DNA from: Littorina saxatilis
Lineage: Eukaryota; Mollusca; Gastropoda; Littorinimorpha; Littorinidae
Assembly (NCBI RefSeq): GCF_037325665.1
Contig: NC_090247.1
Location: forward strand, 19,589,844 to 19,653,843
Direction of reading: 5' to 3'
Length of the DNA stretch: 64,000 bases
In this document: positions 61,401 to 64,000 of the stretch, piece after piece
Position numbering within the stretch: the stretch's first letter is position 1
Layout: every line of letters begins with the position of its first letter
The notes under the pieces: model-generated
Seen by the model: only the letters and a program-made list of their open reading frames with translations
Database searches by the model: none
Told to the model about the DNA's origin: nothing
Position numbers and translations under genes: made by a program

Positions 61401-63214
61401 TTGATCATATGTGACCAAATGTGTCTCATGATGAAAGCATAACATGTGCCCCACATAATTTTTAAGTTTGAAACAGTTATCTTCCATAGTTCAGGGTCAA
61501 GGTCACTTCAAAATATGTATACAATCCAACTTTGAAGAGCTCCTGTGACCTTGACCTTGAAGCAAGGTAAACCAAACTGGTATCAAAAGATGGGGCTTAC
61601 TTTGCCCTATATATCATATATAGGTGAGGTATTCAATCTCAAAAACTTCAGAGAAAATGGGAAAAATGTGAAAAATAGCTGTTTTTTAGGCAACATTTAT
61701 GGCCCCTGCGACCTTGACCTTGAAGCAAGGTCAAGATGCTAAGTATGTTTTTTGGGGCCTTGTCATCATACACCATCTTGCCAAATTTGGTACTGATAGA
61801 CTGAATAGTGTCCAAGAAATATCCAACGTTAAAGTTTTCCGGACGGACGGACGGACGGACGGACGACTCGGGTGAGTACATAGACTCACTTTTGCTTCGC
61901 ATGTGAGTCAAAAATGAAGCGCGTCAACAATCTGCGCTGGTGAGAGCAACAGCCGCGCTCTGTGAATCGCTGCGCAGCACAACGAGCCGCGCTCTGTGAA
62001 TTGCCGCGCTGCACAGCGCGCTGCGCTCTGTGAATCGCTTACAAGTAACACATGTGAGGCTGACTGGTCTGTAATTTCCCGGATCAGATTTTTGTCCCTT
62101 CTTGAAAATAGCAGTAGCCAGTAACATCAGCTGATTTCCAGTCTTTAGGCACTTGTGCCATTTCCAGGGATTTATTAAAGGTGGTCGTCTACATTTTTGC
62201 TTTTTTTCAATAATCTTATGGTTAGATTTCGCTAACAAGTTATGTCAGATGATGAATGAACCATGGGAAAAAAAGTTATAGAAAAAAAAATATATATGGT
62301 AAAAAAAAAGATTTTATTTTTGGGTAGCGTGACTCACGCTTCCAATATTTTGTTTTCTGTTTGCTGAGAACATGTGCTTTGCCTAAAAATACTGACCAAT
62401 CAAATTCATGTCACTATGCTTATAGCCACGCCCAAACAAGTGCAGCAACAGTTTGACACTGGAGCGCTGTCCACGCTTTTTTTTTTAAACGCACGAAATG
62501 CACGGGATTTGAGAGGAGTTTTGCGCTTGGCATTTTCCAAATAAGGCTATCCTACTATGTCATGAGTACTACGCTGGAATACTACAATGAATTTTCAAAC
62601 GGCAACACTGGCTTCGTCTTTCCTGATCGAAAGGGGGTGTATTGTTGATAATTGTAGATAATAGACTCTGCATTTTAATGGTCAAATGGCGATTTCGGTA
62701 TAAAAATGTAGGCAAACAAAGGTAACGCAAGTTCCTTATTTAGTTCCAAGAACCCTTGATGGGATCTTATCCGGTCCCTGAGCCTTCTTAGGATTTAAAG
62801 TAGCCAATTTCTTTTCGACTGCTTGATTACATCGTATATATGCTACTCAGTAGCGTCCGTCTCAATTAAAACAAAAACACACAAGCTGAAAATACTTGTC
62901 CTCATAAGACAGGTTCATGAAATGGTACACCACTTGCCGGTAGGGCACGAGAAACTTACCACGGGACCTAACTATCACACAACCAGGCACGGGACCCTAC
63001 AATGGGTACACACTCACTCAACGAGGGACACGTTTTAAGCTCTCGACAAGAAGGCAACGGAATCTTCATGCAATGGGTCTTAAGGAACTATACAACAGAA
63101 CACAATATTTCCAAAGGAAGCAAAGTAATACTTACTTTCGTGTCGAACGGCCGCAGAATCACCTTTCGAAGCATGGCTTGGTGTTTTTTTCACTTTGCGA
63201 AACAATGCGTCCAT
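49407..63214 (-). CDS. LDLRAP1: LDLRAP1 (ARH) clathrin adaptor homologue, complete, nine exons
   Basis: Exons 63214-63136, 57286-57123, 55924-55812, 55448-55334, 53008-52895, 52622-52472, 51669-51614, 49986-49943 and 49563-49407 have GT-AG borders and hold frame, giving 330 aa (human 308). The start MDALFRKVKKTP resembles human MDAL. A PTB domain spans about residues 30-185: FYLKYLGFTLVEE, SEGKKLQKVALKV, ISFCTADKTHDKVFAFIA, CHAFLCAKTKIAQAVTLTV, WQAFNVAQDRW. In vertebrates the PTB binds FxNPxY tails of LDL-receptor-type proteins and phosphoinositides at the plasma membrane. The C-terminal EDSFSKLAETR (F277, L280, R284) matches the helix by which ARH binds the AP-2 beta appendage. FQDSF (240-244) fits an FxDxF alpha-appendage motif, and LLSL ends the protein. 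GULP/CED-6 fits less well. The 5.8-kb first intron is filled with nested transposons. Confidence 0.94.
50134..50882 (-). mobile_element. SINE family A, interrupted
   Basis: Family A body with a third version of the tRNA-like head; on the minus strand it has GTGGATAAGACATTGG and GGGTTTGAGTCC. Target duplication TAAAATGGAAC at 50123-50133 and 50883-50893. Split by the SINE B at 50409-50825. Confidence 0.92.
50409..50825 (-). mobile_element. SINE family B, nested in SINE A
   Basis: Target duplication GGCCGGGACTC at 50398-50408 and 50826-50836, which is SINE A sequence. It contains a short local duplication of GGGGAAAGGGGGGAGATGGG (50476-50517). Confidence 0.95.
50936..51490 (-). mobile_element. 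LINE 3' end (CR1/L2-like)
   Basis: On the minus strand it reads FAYQAPVTWNRLPLPLRHTD then SLTTFKTNLKTHLFQRK and a stop, a typical LINE ORF2 C-terminus. A 3' UTR follows with GTAAAGCGCTAAGAG, AGCGCTATAAAAG and an (ATT)n tail. Tandem phrases CACGCACAGGCAAAGA repeat inside. It lies in LDLRAP1 intron 7. Confidence 0.85.
53229..53702 (-). mobile_element. SINE family C
   Basis: Target duplication GGTTCAATATTT at 53217-53228 and 53703-53714. Nearly identical to the copies at 24985 and 38303. It lies in LDLRAP1 intron 4. Confidence 0.95.
53906..54068. mobile_element. CAGTAGAACC MITE (pogo-like)
   Basis: TA|CAGTAGAACCTACTTTTTAA at the left and GAGAGGTGCCACTG|TA at the right. Related text continues at 54186-54475 as a second, disrupted copy ending GTCCACACTG|TA, into which a GAA-tailed piece (to about 54423) appears inserted. 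Confidence 0.7.
54476..55055. mobile_element. TIR element with TACCGTACTTTCC ends
   Basis: The left end TACCGTACTTTCCGGGTGAC faces GACCCGGAAAGTACGGTA. It holds two copies of a roughly 75-bp phrase starting TTTTGCCATGAGAGG (about 54573 and 54763), and GGCGCTTCGTTATACAAGAC near both ends. No transposase. Superfamily not assigned. Confidence 0.82.
55720..55802. repeat. Short tandem duplication with CA repeats
   Basis: CACACTTTCTTTCTCTCTGT plus CCCTTCTCAAAGT-type sequence occurs twice, ending at the exon 3 donor region of LDLRAP1. Confidence 0.85.
56063..57103. mobile_element. CAGTGGAACC MITE with an internal minisatellite and a nested repeat
   Basis: TA|CAGTGGAACCCCCCTTTTAA at the left and GGGGGGTTCCACTG|TA at the right. 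A unit near 57 bp (ACAAGGTCTTAAAATGAGGC ... CAGTCGTTATTGACAG) repeats about six times at 56761-57050. The TTTAGTCAAG repeat is nested at 56176-56755. The element ends 19 bases from the exon 2 donor of LDLRAP1. Confidence 0.9.
56176..56755 (-). mobile_element. TTTAGTCAAG repeat, nested
   Basis: Minus-strand copy of 25556-26440 lacking its middle. On the plus strand it opens CAAGTCGCGTAAGGCG and closes AAAACTTGACTAAATGTAAA, with (CA)n at about 56646-56690. Confidence 0.85.
57300..58429. other. LDLRAP1 intron 1, unique part
   Basis: No gene or clear repeat. Confidence 0.5.
59735..60427. mobile_element. TIR element with TACCGTATTTGACAG ends, inside the LINE
   Basis: The left end TACCGTATTTGACAGATTAC and right end CTGTCAAATACGGTA are reverse complements. 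CTTCCA is present on both sides, consistent with a short target duplication in LINE sequence. The interior has no transposase. The ends resemble those of 54476-55055. Confidence 0.82.
60553..62037. mobile_element. GC-rich-ended TIR element inside the LINE
   Basis: CTTACAA at 60546-60552 and 62038-62044 is a 7-bp target duplication in LINE RT codons. Both ends carry repeated (A/G)TTCACAG(C/A)GCGC phrases in opposite orientation, so the ends are themselves tandem arrays. The AGGTCA repeat 61175-61915 is nested inside. Confidence 0.8.
61175..61915. mobile_element. AGGTCA-rich dispersed repeat, copy 2
   Basis: Same borders as 35526-36307 and very high identity. It is shorter by an AAGGTCA-containing unit near 61255 and has a shorter GGAC array at the right end. 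Confidence 0.92.
62177..62745. mobile_element. Third insertion in the LINE, type unknown
   Basis: LINE RT sequence stops at about 62176 and resumes at about 62746. The insert starts with CGTCTACATTTTTGC and ends near ATAAAAATGTAGGC, suggesting short inverted ends. No coding content. Confidence 0.6.
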
Positions 63215-63499
63215 TTTGAACGTACAGTTCAGTGTGACGCTCTTGAGAGTTCCAAACAGGCTCAAAGGATCAGCCCAAGTGGCTTGGAAAGCAGCACATG
63301 GGTGTGTCGGTTCCCACTCAGCGCTGGCACGTTATTTTTTGCTCTGTTACAAAGTAGAATGACCTCACTCCCTACTTTCCTCATAACCATTCCAATGCGG
63401 CGTACCGCCTCTGCTTTCCCCTGAATAAAGAGTTAGCAGGGGAGGTAAACAAGGTGAACTCGTCACTGATCTAAAAATAAGTGGAACGCGTGATTGACA
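63215..63499. promoter_or_regulatory. Upstream region of LDLRAP1, possible bidirectional promoter
   Basis: 285 bases between the LDLRAP1 start codon (minus) and a possible plus-strand first exon. No TATA box or named motif is clear; the call rests on position only. Confidence 0.3.
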
Positions 63500-63606
63500 A
63501 TGGACGAGGCATGGAGGAGAACGTTCACATCGGGGACTGTGTTCCGCCTTATTTCAGCTGGGCTCGTTGTTACTCCGTTTTCAGCTGGGCCCGGTGTCAC
63601 GCAAAC
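63500..63606 (+). CDS. Possible first coding exon of a divergent gene (partial)
   Basis: ATG at 63500 in good context (GACAATGG) opens MDEAWRRTFTSGTVFRLISA and continues GLVVTPFSAGPGVTQ to a strong CAAAC|GTAAGT donor at 63606, leaving two bases over. The N-terminus is basic then hydrophobic and could be a targeting or membrane sequence. I do not recognise the protein, and the next exon lies outside the window. A chance frame next to a GTAAGT is possible. Confidence 0.35.
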
Positions 63607-63714
63607 GTAAGTGTCTTCATAAAAACACAAACTATGACTTTCACACTGATCTAAGGCTGAATTGATGAATGTCAGTAGAAAGGGGAATAATTGTTTTCTT
63701 TGTAGACAGCTAAA

Positions 63715-64000
63715 AACGTCTTTTGCGCCTTGAATATGTGCGCGATATAAATTGCATAAAAATAAAAAAAATAAAAAAATAAAAAAATCCCTGCGCTTAG
63801 AACTGTACCTACGGAATACGCGCGATATAAGCCTCATATTGATTGATTGATTTTGCTTCAAGTTACCTGGTTAATTGACAGTGGCCGAATGTAAGGCGTG
63901 CATGCGGTTTTTTTTTTTAGTGAAAAATGAAGGTTCAACGTAAATTTCTCTCAAACATGGATTTGAACAACAAATATTCCTCTATTTTTTACTATTATGG
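63715..64000. other. Possible LINE 3'-end scraps and right edge
   Basis: GTGCGCGATATAAATTGC with A-rich text, then CGCGCGATATAAGC and (TTGA)n, resemble LINE 3' UTR endings. No gene seen. Confidence 0.5.

Larger units (their letters stand above)
58430..62828 (-). mobile_element. Old CR1-like LINE split by three insertions
   Basis: RT pieces on the minus strand, in order: KKAQGPDKIPSRVLG (about 62825-62746), VPKDWKSADV and IFKKGQKSDPGNYRPVSLT (about 62176-62038), CKVLEAIVRDIIVDHM and NCQHGFRQKRSCVTQLLE (about 60552-60428), IDIVYFDFKKAFD and the catalytic KVFADDTKLYD (59734-58600). Internal stops and frameshifts show a decayed copy, for example within the IFKKG segment and near 59500. The 3' tail is an (ACT/ATT)n repeat at 58432-58466. 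The three gaps are filled by the elements at 59735, 60553 and 62177. Confidence 0.85.

Overview
This window is animal nuclear DNA. Its genes are split by GT-AG introns, and the space between exons is packed with SINEs, LINEs, terminal-inverted-repeat (TIR) DNA transposons, foldback elements and satellites. The gene content (TIPRL, an LDLRAP1/ARH adaptor, an ankyrin/SOCS-box protein) and the repeat style (tRNA-headed SINEs with AAAG or GAA tails, a DIRS-like element, many CAGTGG-ended MITEs) suggest a lophotrochozoan, most likely a gastropod mollusc. That placement is inference.

Layout. 386-5466 (minus): a three-exon ankyrin-repeat/SOCS-box gene, with a duplicated copy of its last intron-exon junction lying in its own intron. 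5.5-8.7 kb: repeats, including a hAT-like element and a perfect 34-bp-arm hairpin. 8779-15064 (plus): complete seven-exon TIPRL (281 aa). 15.1-20.3 kb: the space between convergent genes, holding small MITEs and a 3.2-kb element with about 465-bp inverted repeats. 20303-32713 (minus): a complete five-exon gene for a 383-aa protein I do not recognise; its introns hold a 52-bp minisatellite, SINEs, MITEs and a LINE with an open 680-codon RT reading frame. 32.7-41.5 kb: no gene seen; nested SINEs, a TTAA-flanked element and an AGGTCA-rich repeat. 41.5-46.3 kb: a DIRS-like tyrosine-recombinase retrotransposon running into a 200-N assembly gap. 49407-63214 (minus): complete nine-exon LDLRAP1/ARH homologue (330 aa), whose first intron holds an old CR1-like LINE split by three other insertions. 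Past its first exon, a possible first exon of a divergent plus-strand gene starts at 63500.

How the genes relate. TIPRL (PP2A/TOR signalling), the ARH adaptor (clathrin-mediated receptor uptake), the SOCS-box protein (presumed cullin-RING substrate adaptor) and the unknown gene show no shared pathway; they look like ordinary neighbours. All exon joins given for TIPRL, the 383-aa gene and LDLRAP1 keep phase through every junction.

Most unusual features: MITEs that have become minisatellites, in one case ending four bases from a splice acceptor AG; a dimeric SINE found at two loci with the same internal junction; SINE copies with 8-14 bp target-site duplications, nested up to three deep; TTAA-type elements sitting inside TTAA-containing MITEs twice; and a dispersed repeat carrying many AGGTCA nuclear-receptor half-sites.
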